45,161 nt of DNA from NCBI GenBank assembly GCA_027062325.1, contig JAMOTN010000026.1, positions 1-45,161 on the forward strand. The letters run 5' to 3'. Positions within the stretch are counted from its first letter, which is position 1. Each line of letters starts with the position of its first letter. The notes beneath the pieces are model-generated. The model was not told where the DNA came from, did no database searches, and saw only the letters and a program-made list of their open reading frames with translations. This document shows, in pieces, positions 14,356-22,726 of the stretch. A program made the position numbers and the translations under genes. The stretch is from a bacterium. Lineage in GTDB: Bacteria; JAMOTN01.

Positions 14356-15241
14356 TTAGTTGTTTTACATTGATTACCAAATAGCCTATTACTGGATTTA
14401 AAGTTGAGTTAGTGTGAAATGCTTGTTCTCTTATAAAGAATAGTCTATTACTTGAGCTACAAGTATGAGCGATTTTTAGAAATTCCCTGTGTTTTTCAAG
14501 TTTCCAATTGGGGTTTGTTTCGATTACACTAACGGTAGTGGAGAGAGACGATAAAGTTAGAATTGCTTGAATAAATTTTTCATTTGTTATGAGGGCATTT
14601 GTATTTTCAAAGAGAAGCTCCGTTGTTAGTTCTTGAATGTCAACGTAAGGTGGGTTAGAGAATATTACGGTTAAGTCTCTAGGAGAGTAGTGGGGTATTA
14701 GGGTTGTAAGTTTGTTTTTAGAAAGAAAAATGGCGTCCATGAGTTTAAAAATGGAGAGGATATTTAAAGGAGTTTTGTGTTGCTCAGTGGGTTGAACATT
14801 ATGTATCTTTTTTAAATTTTCAAAAAAATTTTTCCTTGCGAGCTCAAGAGCTTGGGGGACGTTATCTATAAAAAGGGTGCAAATTTCTGCTAGTTTCTGA
14901 AGTGTTGCTGGTTTAAAAAGTTTTTTAAGGATCATTAGGTTGGCAAATCCAGTGCCGCAGCCCACATCTACGATGTTAATTCTGCTCAGAGGTTTAGTCA
15001 GAAGAGCTTTTTTTATAATTGATGCTGTAAACTCAGCAAGTATTTCTGTTACAGGGCGGGGTATAAGTGTGTGTGGAGATATATAAAGTTTTAAATCGTC
15101 AATTTCGACTTGACCAATTAACAGGTCAAAGGGTATATCATGTGCTAATGCTTTGAAAATGCGGTGATTTTCTAAAAAGTTACCAGAAATTATCGACTTT
15201 ACGATCTTCTTTTGCCAGGGAGATAGACTTATCTTTCCCAT
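14291..15241 (-). CDS. PrmC/HemK-like N5-glutamine methyltransferase, divergent
   Basis: A 316-residue class I methyltransferase resembling PrmC (HemK), which methylates the glutamine of the GGQ motif in release factors. It has ISPHTLIPRPVTEIL in place of the family's PRPETE, SAM-binding motif I VDVGCGTGFANL, and the catalytic NPPYV motif typical of glutamine or adenine N-methylation. Odd points: Glu to Val in PRPETE, a long insertion between motif I and NPPYV, and high Leu/Lys/Asn content. It may therefore be a paralogue or act on another substrate. No ribosome binding site precedes ATG 15241; it starts one base after the anti-sigma stop and must be translationally coupled. Its end overlaps the DUF512 gene. 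Confidence 0.75.
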   Translation of the reverse strand: MGKISLSPWQKKIVKSIISGNFLENHRIFKALAHDIPFDLLIGQVEIDDLKLYISPHTLIPRPVTEILAEFTASIIKKALLTKPLSRINIVDVGCGTGFANLMILKKLFKPATLQKLAEICTLFIDNVPQALELARKNFFENLKKIHNVQPTEQHKTPLNILSIFKLMDAIFLSKNKLTTLIPHYSPRDLTVIFSNPPYVDIQELTTELLFENTNALITNEKFIQAILTLSSLSTTVSVIETNPNWKLEKHREFLKIAHTCSSSNRLFFIREQAFHTNSTLNPVIGYLVINVKQLTNQDLLKICKTLPLELEPLPN

Positions 15242-15242
15242 T

Positions 15243-15959
15243 TTATCGTATTAAGTATTTTCCCTTTATCTCTTTATCATTCAGTATTACTTTTCCAACA
15301 GCAACATTTAACAATGCACCGTCATCTGTCATGTTCACTTCTATTTTGGCAAATTCTGGAGCGTAGATTTTTTTAGGGCCTATCATGAGTTTGAAGTTTG
15401 CTCCTTCTATGGTTGTAGAACCACCCAGCCATGTGATCTCCTTTTTGGGAGATAGCTTTATCTCTCCAAGGAGCTGATTTATAAACAGATCTTTGTATAT
15501 TATAGATACTCTGTCAGTAGCTTTTATAGTGAAGGGAGGCGCAAGTTTAGTGTAGCCTGTTGTTTCTAGTACTCTACCTGCTACTTTTATAGTATATGGA
15601 GTTTTGGAAAATACAGTTGCTTTTTCTTTCTTTAATAACATTATCAGAAGAGGAAGAAGGAAGACTATAAGTATTGCGACAGCTTGCCACCAGCTGATAG
15701 TTCTTTTTATGGTGAGGTTTACAGCTTTGACTTCGGTTTTGAGTGGAAGTTTTTTCATCTTTTCAAGGTCACGCCAGAAAGCGCGGCAATCTTTACAAGA
15801 GACAGTGTGTCTGTAAAGAAATTCCTCTTCTTCTGGAGCTAGCTCTTCTCCATCTACCAATGCAGATATTAGTTCACGTGCCTTTTCACAATCTGACTCA
15901 ATAAACTCTGTAGATTCTGTAGTTACGTTTTCATTATCTAATCTTTTATCCTCACTCAT
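15243..15959 (-). CDS. Transmembrane anti-sigma factor with ZAS zinc finger
   Basis: Probably binds and holds the ECF sigma factor encoded just upstream. 238 residues. The N-terminal cytoplasmic part has the zinc-binding anti-sigma pattern C24, H51-x3-C55-x2-C58 (HTVSCKDC). One membrane helix lies at about 91-109. The periplasmic part has repeated beta strands (YTIKVAGRVLETTG to LLNVAVGKVILNDKE) that recall FecR-type sensor domains. The frame extends to GTG 15968, but AAGGTGAGG is placed for ATG 15959. It lies 45 bases after the sigma gene. The inducing signal is unknown. Confidence 0.85.
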   Translation of the reverse strand: MSEDKRLDNENVTTESTEFIESDCEKARELISALVDGEELAPEEEEFLYRHTVSCKDCRAFWRDLEKMKKLPLKTEVKAVNLTIKRTISWWQAVAILIVFLLPLLIMLLKKEKATVFSKTPYTIKVAGRVLETTGYTKLAPPFTIKATDRVSIIYKDLFINQLLGEIKLSPKKEITWLGGSTTIEGANFKLMIGPKKIYAPEFAKIEVNMTDDGALLNVAVGKVILNDKEIKGKYLIR

Positions 15960-16004
15960 GTTCCTCACCTTCTTAATATTCTACATGATAGGCAGGAGAA
16001 GTTT

Positions 16005-16589
16005 TTAATCGATCTCAGCGATGATATTTTTCAGTTTTTCTCGAAGAAGTTTTCTGGCTTGATACACTCTTCCCCTTATTTGAGAGGGGGAGACTCCCAA
16101 AATTTCTGCAGCTTCACTGTACGATAGGCCTTCCATAACAACTAGAACGAATGCACTACGTTTATCTTCGTCGAGAGAATTTATAGCTTCCTCGATTTTA
16201 GTTCTCTTTTCTTCTTCAGTTAGTTTTCCTTGAACTGGATTTCCTTGATGGTAGTTTTTAAATGTAGATGCCTTTTGTTGGATAAGTTTTGCTTCATTTT
16301 TGAATTGCCGTTTATTTTTGCGGTAAAGATTTATTGCTTCATTGACTGCTATGCGAGTTAGCCATGCTTTGAAGTTACTTGGGAACTCAAAATTTGGGGA
16401 AAATGTTATTCGCCAAAGTTTTTCACAAAAGAGTTGGAATGCATCTTTACTATCAGCTTCGTTGCGTAAGATATTGTATGCCAGTGATAGAAACCAGCTT
16501 GATGATGATTTTATAAACTCTTCAAAAAACTCTTCCTTCTTGGTTTTGGTAAATTGAAGGTACAGTTCCTTTAATTTATTCCAATCCAT
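16005..16589 (-). CDS. ECF (group 4) RNA polymerase sigma factor
   Basis: A 194-residue sigma-70-family factor with only regions 2 and 4, the mark of ECF sigma factors that direct envelope or stress regulons. Region 2: SSSWFLSLAYNILRNEADSK, then DAFQLFCEKLWR and FKAWLTRIAVNEAINLYRK. Region 4: EEAINSLDEDKRSAFVLV followed by the helix-turn-helix LSYSEAAEILGVSPSQIRGR and VYQARKLLREKLK. It is encoded between an outer-membrane beta-barrel gene and its probable anti-sigma factor. AGGAG lies 12 bases before the ATG. I found no convincing self-recognition promoter in front of this operon. Confidence 0.93.
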   Translation of the reverse strand: MDWNKLKELYLQFTKTKKEEFFEEFIKSSSSWFLSLAYNILRNEADSKDAFQLFCEKLWRITFSPNFEFPSNFKAWLTRIAVNEAINLYRKNKRQFKNEAKLIQQKASTFKNYHQGNPVQGKLTEEEKRTKIEEAINSLDEDKRSAFVLVVMEGLSYSEAAEILGVSPSQIRGRVYQARKLLREKLKNIIAEID

Positions 16590-16633
16590 TGTTTAAAAGG
16601 CTCCTGGTGAGTTGTCAGTTGAAGGATAATTGA

Positions 16634-17791
16634 TTAAAACTTGTATTCGATTCCTCCTATCCATTGAAAGTCATAGCCAAACTCTTGATCGTTGGTTATT
16701 GTTATAGGAAATGCACAAGAAATTGACAAGTCATCTCTTATTCTGGTTTTAAAACTTGGAATGACTTCCAACTTGTCTCCATAGTTTCCCCAGTTCTCTC
16801 CATAAATTTCTAAACCAAGTGTAAGAGTTGGGGTCTTGGTGTATTCAACGCCAAATCCATATATAAACTTGTCGTCGATGTTCAAAGTGCTGCCATCTGC
16901 AAGTGTTGGATCTCCCGTGAATACGTATCTTGCATTGAACATTACCTTTGAAGCTTTGAAGTTTTGCTCATATGCTGCGTATATTTCAAAGTCGGGTTCA
17001 CCTGTCACTCCATTTACTGCTAGCTTGTCTTCGTCCCCTGTAGCAAATTTTATTCCAAGACCTAGTGCAATTTTTGCATCCCTGGAGGAGTTTTGAGAAG
17101 CAAGGGTGTACTTTGTTCGTAAGAAGACGTCTCCAAGCCCGGATTCATCACCATTTGGAACTAGTCTTGGTGTGTCTATCTTCCACTTTTCGTAAGGGAA
17201 TGAGATGGACACTTCAAAGTTTTCAAAGGGAGATGTGGTGAATATGTAGTAGATATGCATTTGATCAGCTTTCTCATCTGTAGAGAGGTCGACATCGTCA
17301 CCTTTGTAGGTGTCTATTTTATTGTAGGCAATAAATGATGAGAGCATGTAAGTTTTTGTTGGTACGCATGAAGCAGATAAAATTTTGGATAGACCACTTC
17401 CTGCTACAATTGTGCTTCCTATGATATGGGTTGATTTTTCACTACTTATTATCTCTTCTGCACTTTTTCTTTTGGCTCTTTTTTCTGAGACTTTGCCGGT
17501 TACAACTCCGTCTTCATCTTCAAATAGTTCTTGAAGATAAGGAGCGACTTCATCTACCTGCTCCTGGAGTTCTTTTTTCTGGACGTCTTCCTTCTTGGGG
17601 AGCTTTATATCAGGATAAAGTTCACTTGCTTTTTTTAATTTCTTAACGGTTTCATTCTGTTGATTGTTGGCTCGGACCTCCTTAATTATTTCTGGGGAAA
17701 AGCCTTCTAGAGGATCAACACTTGCTCCCATCAGAGTTATTGTGAATATCAACATACTAATTGCCAAAATTTTAATAGAACTCCTTATCAT
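16634..17791 (-). CDS. Outer-membrane beta-barrel protein
   Basis: A 385-residue exported protein. An N-terminal signal peptide (IKILAISMLIFTITLMGAS) is followed by about 100 charged residues that look helical (EVRANNQQNETVKKLKKAS to EEIISSEKS). The C-terminal 260 residues are amphipathic beta strands: FEVSISFPYEKWKI, AKIALGLGIKFATGDEDK, KFIYGFGVEYTKTPTLTLGLE and a terminal GGIEYKF. The final Phe is the signal read by the BAM machinery, which supports an outer membrane. The closest pattern I know is the transporter-like family represented by Phenol_MetA_deg. GAGGAGG is eight bases before ATG 17791; a GTG at 17800 abuts it and is less likely. It heads the operon with the sigma/anti-sigma pair. 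Confidence 0.75.
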   Translation of the reverse strand: MIRSSIKILAISMLIFTITLMGASVDPLEGFSPEIIKEVRANNQQNETVKKLKKASELYPDIKLPKKEDVQKKELQEQVDEVAPYLQELFEDEDGVVTGKVSEKRAKRKSAEEIISSEKSTHIIGSTIVAGSGLSKILSASCVPTKTYMLSSFIAYNKIDTYKGDDVDLSTDEKADQMHIYYIFTTSPFENFEVSISFPYEKWKIDTPRLVPNGDESGLGDVFLRTKYTLASQNSSRDAKIALGLGIKFATGDEDKLAVNGVTGEPDFEIYAAYEQNFKASKVMFNARYVFTGDPTLADGSTLNIDDKFIYGFGVEYTKTPTLTLGLEIYGENWGNYGDKLEVIPSFKTRIRDDLSISCAFPITITNDQEFGYDFQWIGGIEYKF

Positions 17792-17880
17792 AACTAGCAC
17801 CTCCTCAAATCTTTTTCGGCTCTCTTTAGGTTTTTTCTTATACTTTAAATAAAGGAGGATAAGAAGAGGAGCTGAGTGAA

Positions 17881-20034
17881 GTGAAAAAAAGTTTAAGAAG
17901 AATAAAGAGTTATCGCGGTTTTGCTGCGATAGTTTTAGCTATAATTGTTGTATTGCTTGTCTCGGTTTGGTTTATGACTTATAACCAATTGGTTAGAGAT
18001 AAATATTACCTGTACAAGAGAGAAGCAGAGCGTTTCAGAGCTTTCATGTTTGTAAAAGCTGTAAATGTTGCGTTTTGGGATGGAGTTAGGTCTGTTATTG
18101 CTCAGGGAAATGATGATTTTCGCGAATTTTTGAAGGTGTTTAAAGGAGATTACAGCTGGCTTGAGAACAAGTATAGGGCAACGTTGATTACATTGGCAGA
18201 AGCTATGGGGGAAGGAGATAAGGTAAGTTTGAAGGATTTTTCGGTTGATACTAAGAGTTCTCAAATTGGAGCTGATAAAAAGATAGGTATTTCTTCAAAG
18301 GAGATGTATGGAGAGATAATACTTCATGTGAAAGTTAAGTTTGGAAGTACCAAGGTCACGGTGAGTGAGAAAAAATATTTTAGGTTTATCAATATATTAC
18401 CACCTGTTGGGAAGTTTACGTTGTTTGTTAAAAATGCGTTGGGGAGTACAGGAGGAGAATTTTTTGATTTTAACAATGTCAAGTTGAAAAAATGTGATTC
18501 TTCAAACTGTGGAGTTATTGATTCAGGAAGCATTTTGACATGTTTTAATGCTTCTTCGCCAGATGTATACTTTGATGAGGAGCCATGGCATGAGACTGGA
18601 TGGATATATCTTGGGGAGAGAAATGGACGATTCACCAATGTTATTTTGAATATGGGAGATGATTTAGAATATGGAGAAATTGGATTTTGGTACCTTCTAG
18701 ATATTTTGAAGGCTAGAAAGCATGGTAAATATGCTGTAGAGAAGTTGATAAAGACATTTAGGAGTAAAAGTGAGTTTAACAGTTTTGAAGAGAGGAGTAT
18801 AACGCTACCTAAAAATGAGTTACCACCTGCCTGGAGGAACGTTGCTGGATTTGATGTAAGTGTGTACATGAATTTTGTTGGTTTTTCTAAAGAAAGTAGA
18901 AGAATAGAAGAGTCTAGCTTGTTTAAAAAGATGCTTGGAAGGAGTGCCCCTTCTAGTAAAGATGATTATGAGGTTTCCTCTTCAATACTGTTATTTGGGA
19001 ATCCTTTAAATCCAACACCTACTAGATTGTTCGGTAGTTATAAGATGAGATTTTTCAGATTTTCGTTTGTGAGTGCTACTCCACGTGGAGGTGGTATGAG
19101 TGGCGCTGCAGGCATTTCTTATGACGAAAGCAAGAAGTTAATAGATGTTGGTTTAAAGGCTTTGAAAAATTTTAATTTTGATTCCTTCAAAAGTGCATTG
19201 AGTAGAGATTGGTTTGAAAAGTTGAGGAGTGCTTGTTTGAAGGTTGACTACAATAATCTCTGGTATCAAATAGTTCCTGTTTTAAGAGGAACAGTTAAAA
19301 ATAAATACGTTGTAGGTTGGGGAGATAAAATTAAAAAGAGTGTTAAGTTGCCACCATCGGGGCCTAGTGCTATGCGTTATCAAGTAAAACATGGAAGTGA
19401 GGTTGTATTGGATGTTGATGTTAGAAATTTTGATTTTATAAGGGCCTATAAAAAGAAGGTAGTTTGGAAGATAAAGGATTTAAATGGAAATGGAAGAGTT
19501 GATGATGAGTTTGCGCTATTTTGTCTTAAAGAAGATGAAAAAGGTCATCTAGTTTTGAAACTTTGGGGAGGAATAGTTGAATTTGAGCCAACTGGAAGAC
19601 GCCCGCTTGTTTTACCTAAAGGATGGCGGCCGTTTGTTGGTAAGAACGATACAGATGTTATGACTTATGGGGGAGTACTGGTGGCTCCTCGAGTTGTGGT
19701 TTACGATACGTTGCAGGATTCAAATCTTATAAAAGCGCCCTTCGCTATCCAAGCTGATAAGATTCTTTTCAAAGATGTGACGTTTTTGCCGGCTTATGTT
19801 TTAGCTGACAAGCTTTATTTTAATCCTAAAAAATTTGTCTCAGTTTATGGAGGGGTGGCTTGTACTCGTATGATTGAGGCTGGGGAGAGAGATAATCCTT
19901 CTAAACTCATGAAAATTCCAAATATGTCTATCTATTGGAATAGGATTTACAACATAGAAAATGAGCAAATATACAATAGTGGTATGAGGTTGTTTTTTAG
20001 CAAAACTACTTACACTTGGATAGGGGATAAATAA
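17881..20034 (+). CDS. Large PilX/GspK-like pilin-type protein
   Basis: A 717-residue protein starting MKKSLRRIKSYRGFAAIVL. The basic leader ending in Gly, then Phe and a 20-residue hydrophobic helix, is a class III prepilin-peptidase site. The fifth mature residue is Val, not Glu, as in PilX and GspK, which cap pseudopili or pili. Most of the long extracytoplasmic part is unrecognised. It includes DLNGNGRVDDE at residues 533-543, which resembles a calcium-binding loop, and a few scattered cysteines. The start is GTG 17881, nine bases after AGGAG. Two classical prepilin genes follow on the same strand, so the three probably form one minor-pilin or pseudopilin complex. No secretion ATPase or pilin peptidase is nearby. 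Confidence 0.65.
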   Translation: MKKSLRRIKSYRGFAAIVLAIIVVLLVSVWFMTYNQLVRDKYYLYKREAERFRAFMFVKAVNVAFWDGVRSVIAQGNDDFREFLKVFKGDYSWLENKYRATLITLAEAMGEGDKVSLKDFSVDTKSSQIGADKKIGISSKEMYGEIILHVKVKFGSTKVTVSEKKYFRFINILPPVGKFTLFVKNALGSTGGEFFDFNNVKLKKCDSSNCGVIDSGSILTCFNASSPDVYFDEEPWHETGWIYLGERNGRFTNVILNMGDDLEYGEIGFWYLLDILKARKHGKYAVEKLIKTFRSKSEFNSFEERSITLPKNELPPAWRNVAGFDVSVYMNFVGFSKESRRIEESSLFKKMLGRSAPSSKDDYEVSSSILLFGNPLNPTPTRLFGSYKMRFFRFSFVSATPRGGGMSGAAGISYDESKKLIDVGLKALKNFNFDSFKSALSRDWFEKLRSACLKVDYNNLWYQIVPVLRGTVKNKYVVGWGDKIKKSVKLPPSGPSAMRYQVKHGSEVVLDVDVRNFDFIRAYKKKVVWKIKDLNGNGRVDDEFALFCLKEDEKGHLVLKLWGGIVEFEPTGRRPLVLPKGWRPFVGKNDTDVMTYGGVLVAPRVVVYDTLQDSNLIKAPFAIQADKILFKDVTFLPAYVLADKLYFNPKKFVSVYGGVACTRMIEAGERDNPSKLMKIPNMSIYWNRIYNIENEQIYNSGMRLFFSKTTYTWIGDK

Positions 20035-20063
20035 AAGCTAAAGGCTAATAAGAGGTGTTGGAA

Positions 20064-20537
20064 ATGTTGGATGCTGAAAAACGAGCGTTTACTATACCTG
20101 AGGTTGTAATTGCTATACTTGCTATAGCTTTAGTGGTGTTGCCTGCCCAGTATCTGTTTTCTACTACTACAAAGCTTACAGTAAAACCAAAGTATCAGTC
20201 TATTGCGCTTTTGATGTTGGCTGATATTCAGGAGTTATTGATGATAAGTACAACTGTTGCTTACAAAGGTAAGATGTTGAGTGATGATTATTTTTCTAGT
20301 GGAGTTGAGCTGAGTTTGGAAGAGTTTAAAAAGGCTTTTGATGTAAAGTTTCCGGATTTTTCAATGTATCCTGCTCCACCAGGAGGGTATAAGATAAAAT
20401 TCACCCTTCTCAAAGCTGAGTCCTTCGGAGTTGTTGTACCGTGTATAGTTGTTGAAATATCTTGGCAGGAGGGTAAAAAATGCAAAGAAGTAAAGACAGT
20501 TGTTCCAGCCGTGGTTTCACCTTGGCAGAAGTTATAA
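20064..20537 (+). CDS. Type IV prepilin-like protein (PilV/GspI-like)
   Basis: 157 residues. The short leader MLDAEKRA ends at the cleavage site A|FTIPE, with Ala rather than Gly before the cut. It is followed by the conserved Glu5 and a hydrophobic helix (VVIAILAIALVVLPAQYLF) that packs in the pilus core. The C-terminal domain is short, with one cysteine-containing strand pair (VVPCIVVEISWQEGKKC). Best fit is a minor pilin of the PilV or GspI kind. The frame runs back to GTG 20055, but AGAGGTG (20051-20057) is placed for ATG 20064. Its last 58 bases overlap the next pilin gene. Confidence 0.75.
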   Translation: MLDAEKRAFTIPEVVIAILAIALVVLPAQYLFSTTTKLTVKPKYQSIALLMLADIQELLMISTTVAYKGKMLSDDYFSSGVELSLEEFKKAFDVKFPDFSMYPAPPGGYKIKFTLLKAESFGVVVPCIVVEISWQEGKKCKEVKTVVPAVVSPWQKL

Positions 20538-21061
20538 TTGCTCTTGCGATTTTGAGTGTGGTTTTTGCTATAGCTTCAAAGTTTATGTTTGGTAAGAGGG
20601 GGGTTTATAAGGGAATAGAAGAGGGAGAGGCTAGAATGAAAGTTTATGCTGATGTTGGTAGAATTTTGTTCATACTAAAGCGTGATTTTATGAGTGTTTC
20701 TGGTGAACCTAAATTTGATGATAAGGAGCAGATTTTAGAGTTACCGATAGGGTTATCTGAGAAGGTTGTGTATCAATTTGGAGATAAAGTGAAGAGAGAA
20801 GTTGTTGGAGGGAAAGTTAGTTACTTTCCAGTTAAGTTGAGTATTTCTGATTTTAAAGTTAAAAAAGAGGGATTGGCTTTTCAGATAGTGAAGCCCGGTG
20901 GTAGGCGAGCTCCTTATAAAGGGGCTTTTATGTACAGGATATATGCCACTTTTTCTGTTGATGTTAAGGGAAAAAATGTTAAGGTGCCGTTTGTATCTAC
21001 TCCTTATACATTGAATACGATGGTTACGGATTGTTTCAATACTGGGGGAAATGGCAGTTAG
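20480..21061 (+). CDS. Type IV prepilin-like protein (PilW/GspJ-like)
   Basis: 193 residues with a canonical class III leader: MQRSKDSCSSRG|FTLAEVIIALAIL, including Gly before the cut and Glu5. The body is mostly beta strands with a short loop region rich in Pro and Gly (IVKPGGRRAPYKGAF) and ends with a cysteine (VTDCFNTGG). Size and position after the PilV/GspI-like gene suggest a PilW/GspJ-type minor pilin. AGGAGGG is five bases before ATG 20480, inside the preceding gene, so both frames are real despite the 58-base overlap. It converges on flgI with a 38-base gap. Confidence 0.8.
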   Translation: MQRSKDSCSSRGFTLAEVIIALAILSVVFAIASKFMFGKRGVYKGIEEGEARMKVYADVGRILFILKRDFMSVSGEPKFDDKEQILELPIGLSEKVVYQFGDKVKREVVGGKVSYFPVKLSISDFKVKKEGLAFQIVKPGGRRAPYKGAFMYRIYATFSVDVKGKNVKVPFVSTPYTLNTMVTDCFNTGGNGS

Positions 21062-21064
21062 AAT

Positions 21065-21098
21065 ATGCGTAAATTTAGAGATCTGAATTTATAAGCAT
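21065..21098. terminator. Weak bidirectional stem-loop between convergent genes
   Basis: ATGC (21065-21068) and TAAATT (21070-21075) pair with AATTTA (21086-21091) and GCAT (21095-21098), with small asymmetric bulges. On the plus strand GGTTTTTAATTTT follows shortly after. It may end both transcripts, but the stem is AT-rich and weak. Confidence 0.3.
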
Positions 21099-21099
21099 G

Positions 21100-22104
21100 T
21101 TATATGGTTTTTAATTTTGCTTTGAGTACACCTGCTGCTTTAAGAGCCTGTAGTATAGCAATAATATCACGGGCTTTTAGGTTTAAGTTATTCAGAAGCT
21201 TTACCAAATCAGAGACTGTAGTTGATTTCATCTCAAAGGCACTGTTTGTTTTGTTTCCAATTCTAACAGTTATTTGATTGTGAGTTACAACTGCAGGAAG
21301 AATTTTTACATCTCCTCCCATTACTACAGTTGCAGTTTTTTCGTTTATAACTACCGTTGGAATAGGACTGATATCTACAGTTTCTGAAAGAAGGGAAGCT
21401 ACGAATGCTACTGGATTATCCAAATAGAAGTCAGGAATCTTTACTTTGATACTACCTGCGTCCAATGGATGAGCAATGTCAAGGCCAAATTTTGCATTTA
21501 TCTTGTCGCATATCTTTTGCACAGTTTCAAAGTCTTTGTCCTCCACTGAGAATGTTATACTGTCTTTGTTTGCAAGTTTTACTGGAACTTCTTTTTGGAC
21601 GATTGCACCTTGAGGAACGCGAGCACTGGTTTCGTGATTTTTTTGACCACCACCGGCTAATCCTGCATTGAAACCGCCTATTGATACGGGACCTTGAGCA
21701 ACTGCGTAAACTTTTCCGTCAGCGCCGAGTAAAGGTGTCATTAAAAGATAGCCCCCTTGAAGGCTTTTTGCATCTGCAATTGATGAAACTTCAACATCTA
21801 TTTTGTCACCACGTTTTGCAAAAGGAGGTAAGGTTGCGGTTACAACTACGGCAGCACAGTTTTTGGCCTGTAACATTGAAGTATCTACAGTTATACCAAG
21901 TTTCCTTAGCATGTTTACAACACTTTGAGAGGCTACAGTGGAACGATCTCCTGTTCCAGCAAGGCCCACTACTATTCCATAACCTATAAGTTGATTCTCT
22001 ATGACGTCCACAGGTCGCAATATTTCCTTTAAAGAGACCTCTTCTGCTGAAATTGTGAATGCGAGTAAGGTAAGAAAAACGGATAATAATTTTCTGCGCC
22101 CCAT
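21100..22104 (-). CDS. flgI: Flagellar P-ring protein FlgI
   Basis: Forms the P-ring, the peptidoglycan-level bushing around the flagellar rod. 334 residues with a Sec signal peptide (MGRRKLLSVFLTLLAFTISA). The signature follows: VENQLIGYGIVVGLAGTGD, NMLRKLGITVD, NCAAVVVTATLPPFAKRGD, SLQGGYLLMTPLLGADGKVYAVAQGP, IGGFNAG, and near the C-terminus VVMGGDVKILPAVVTH. A purine-rich ribosome binding site (GAGGGGAGAGGA) precedes ATG 22104. It is last in flgA-flgH-flgI, the standard set for the outer rings, and implies an outer membrane. Confidence 0.98.
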   Translation of the reverse strand: MGRRKLLSVFLTLLAFTISAEEVSLKEILRPVDVIENQLIGYGIVVGLAGTGDRSTVASQSVVNMLRKLGITVDTSMLQAKNCAAVVVTATLPPFAKRGDKIDVEVSSIADAKSLQGGYLLMTPLLGADGKVYAVAQGPVSIGGFNAGLAGGGQKNHETSARVPQGAIVQKEVPVKLANKDSITFSVEDKDFETVQKICDKINAKFGLDIAHPLDAGSIKVKIPDFYLDNPVAFVASLLSETVDISPIPTVVINEKTATVVMGGDVKILPAVVTHNQITVRIGNKTNSAFEMKSTTVSDLVKLLNNLNLKARDIIAILQALKAAGVLKAKLKTI

Positions 22105-22162
22105 ATCCTCTCCCCTCTCTCTAATTTCCCCTCTACTAGTTACAAAAATTTAATCGACACTT

Positions 22163-22726
22163 TTACAACAAGAATTGCAATATTTTACTTACAAGACCTT
22201 TTTTCTGAGTTGAAGATATAGAACCTGATCCCTTTATTATCACCTGTGAGTTAGCAAGATACTTTGAATCTACTATGTTGTCGCTGGATATGTCTTGTGG
22301 ACGAACTTCTCCACGTATTATTAAAAGCTGCTTTTCGCCGTTTATAACTATCTCTTTCTTACCTTCAACCAATAGATTTCCGTTTGGGAGTTTGGAGACG
22401 ATAACTGCAGATAGGTATGCACTTACACTGTTGGAGTCATTCATTTTACCGTCGCCCTTCCACTTTGTTGTGCCTTTGTGAGAACCAAGAGGAATAAATT
22501 TTAGAAAGCCTTTTCCAGTTTCGATGGAATGATCCTCTTCTTCTTTGGCTTCAATTTTTGAAGTTTTCGAAATACTTGATTGTTCGTTTATACGAATCAG
22601 CACTATATCTCCCACGCGCCTTGCTGTTGAATTTGAAAACAAATTTTGATTTTCATCGTTCCAAAGAGAGGCTGCGTATAAATTTAGGTTTATAAGAGTC
22701 AGAATGATAACAATAAGCTTATCCAT
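22163..22726 (-). CDS. flgH: Flagellar L-ring protein FlgH, without a lipobox cysteine
   Basis: Builds the L-ring in the outer membrane. 187 residues. The FlgH core is clear: RRVGDIVLIRINEQSSISKTSKI, then LSAVIVSKLPNGNLLVEGKKEIVINGEKQ, and RGEVRPQDISSDNIVDSKYLANSQV. FlgH is normally a lipoprotein, but here the signal peptide is followed by LYAASLWNDE and the protein contains no cysteine at all, so it cannot be lipidated in the usual way. Its first eight bases overlap the end of flgA, and the ribosome binding site lies within flgA. Confidence 0.95.
   Translation of the reverse strand: MDKLIVIILTLINLNLYAASLWNDENQNLFSNSTARRVGDIVLIRINEQSSISKTSKIEAKEEEDHSIETGKGFLKFIPLGSHKGTTKWKGDGKMNDSNSVSAYLSAVIVSKLPNGNLLVEGKKEIVINGEKQLLIIRGEVRPQDISSDNIVDSKYLANSQVIIKGSGSISSTQKKGLVSKILQFLL

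Noticed and set aside
17813-17820. GCCGAAAA on the minus strand as a sigma-28 -10 box for the outer-membrane protein operon
   Set aside because: No TAAA is found at 14-16 bases upstream; the nearest are at 4 and 23 bases.
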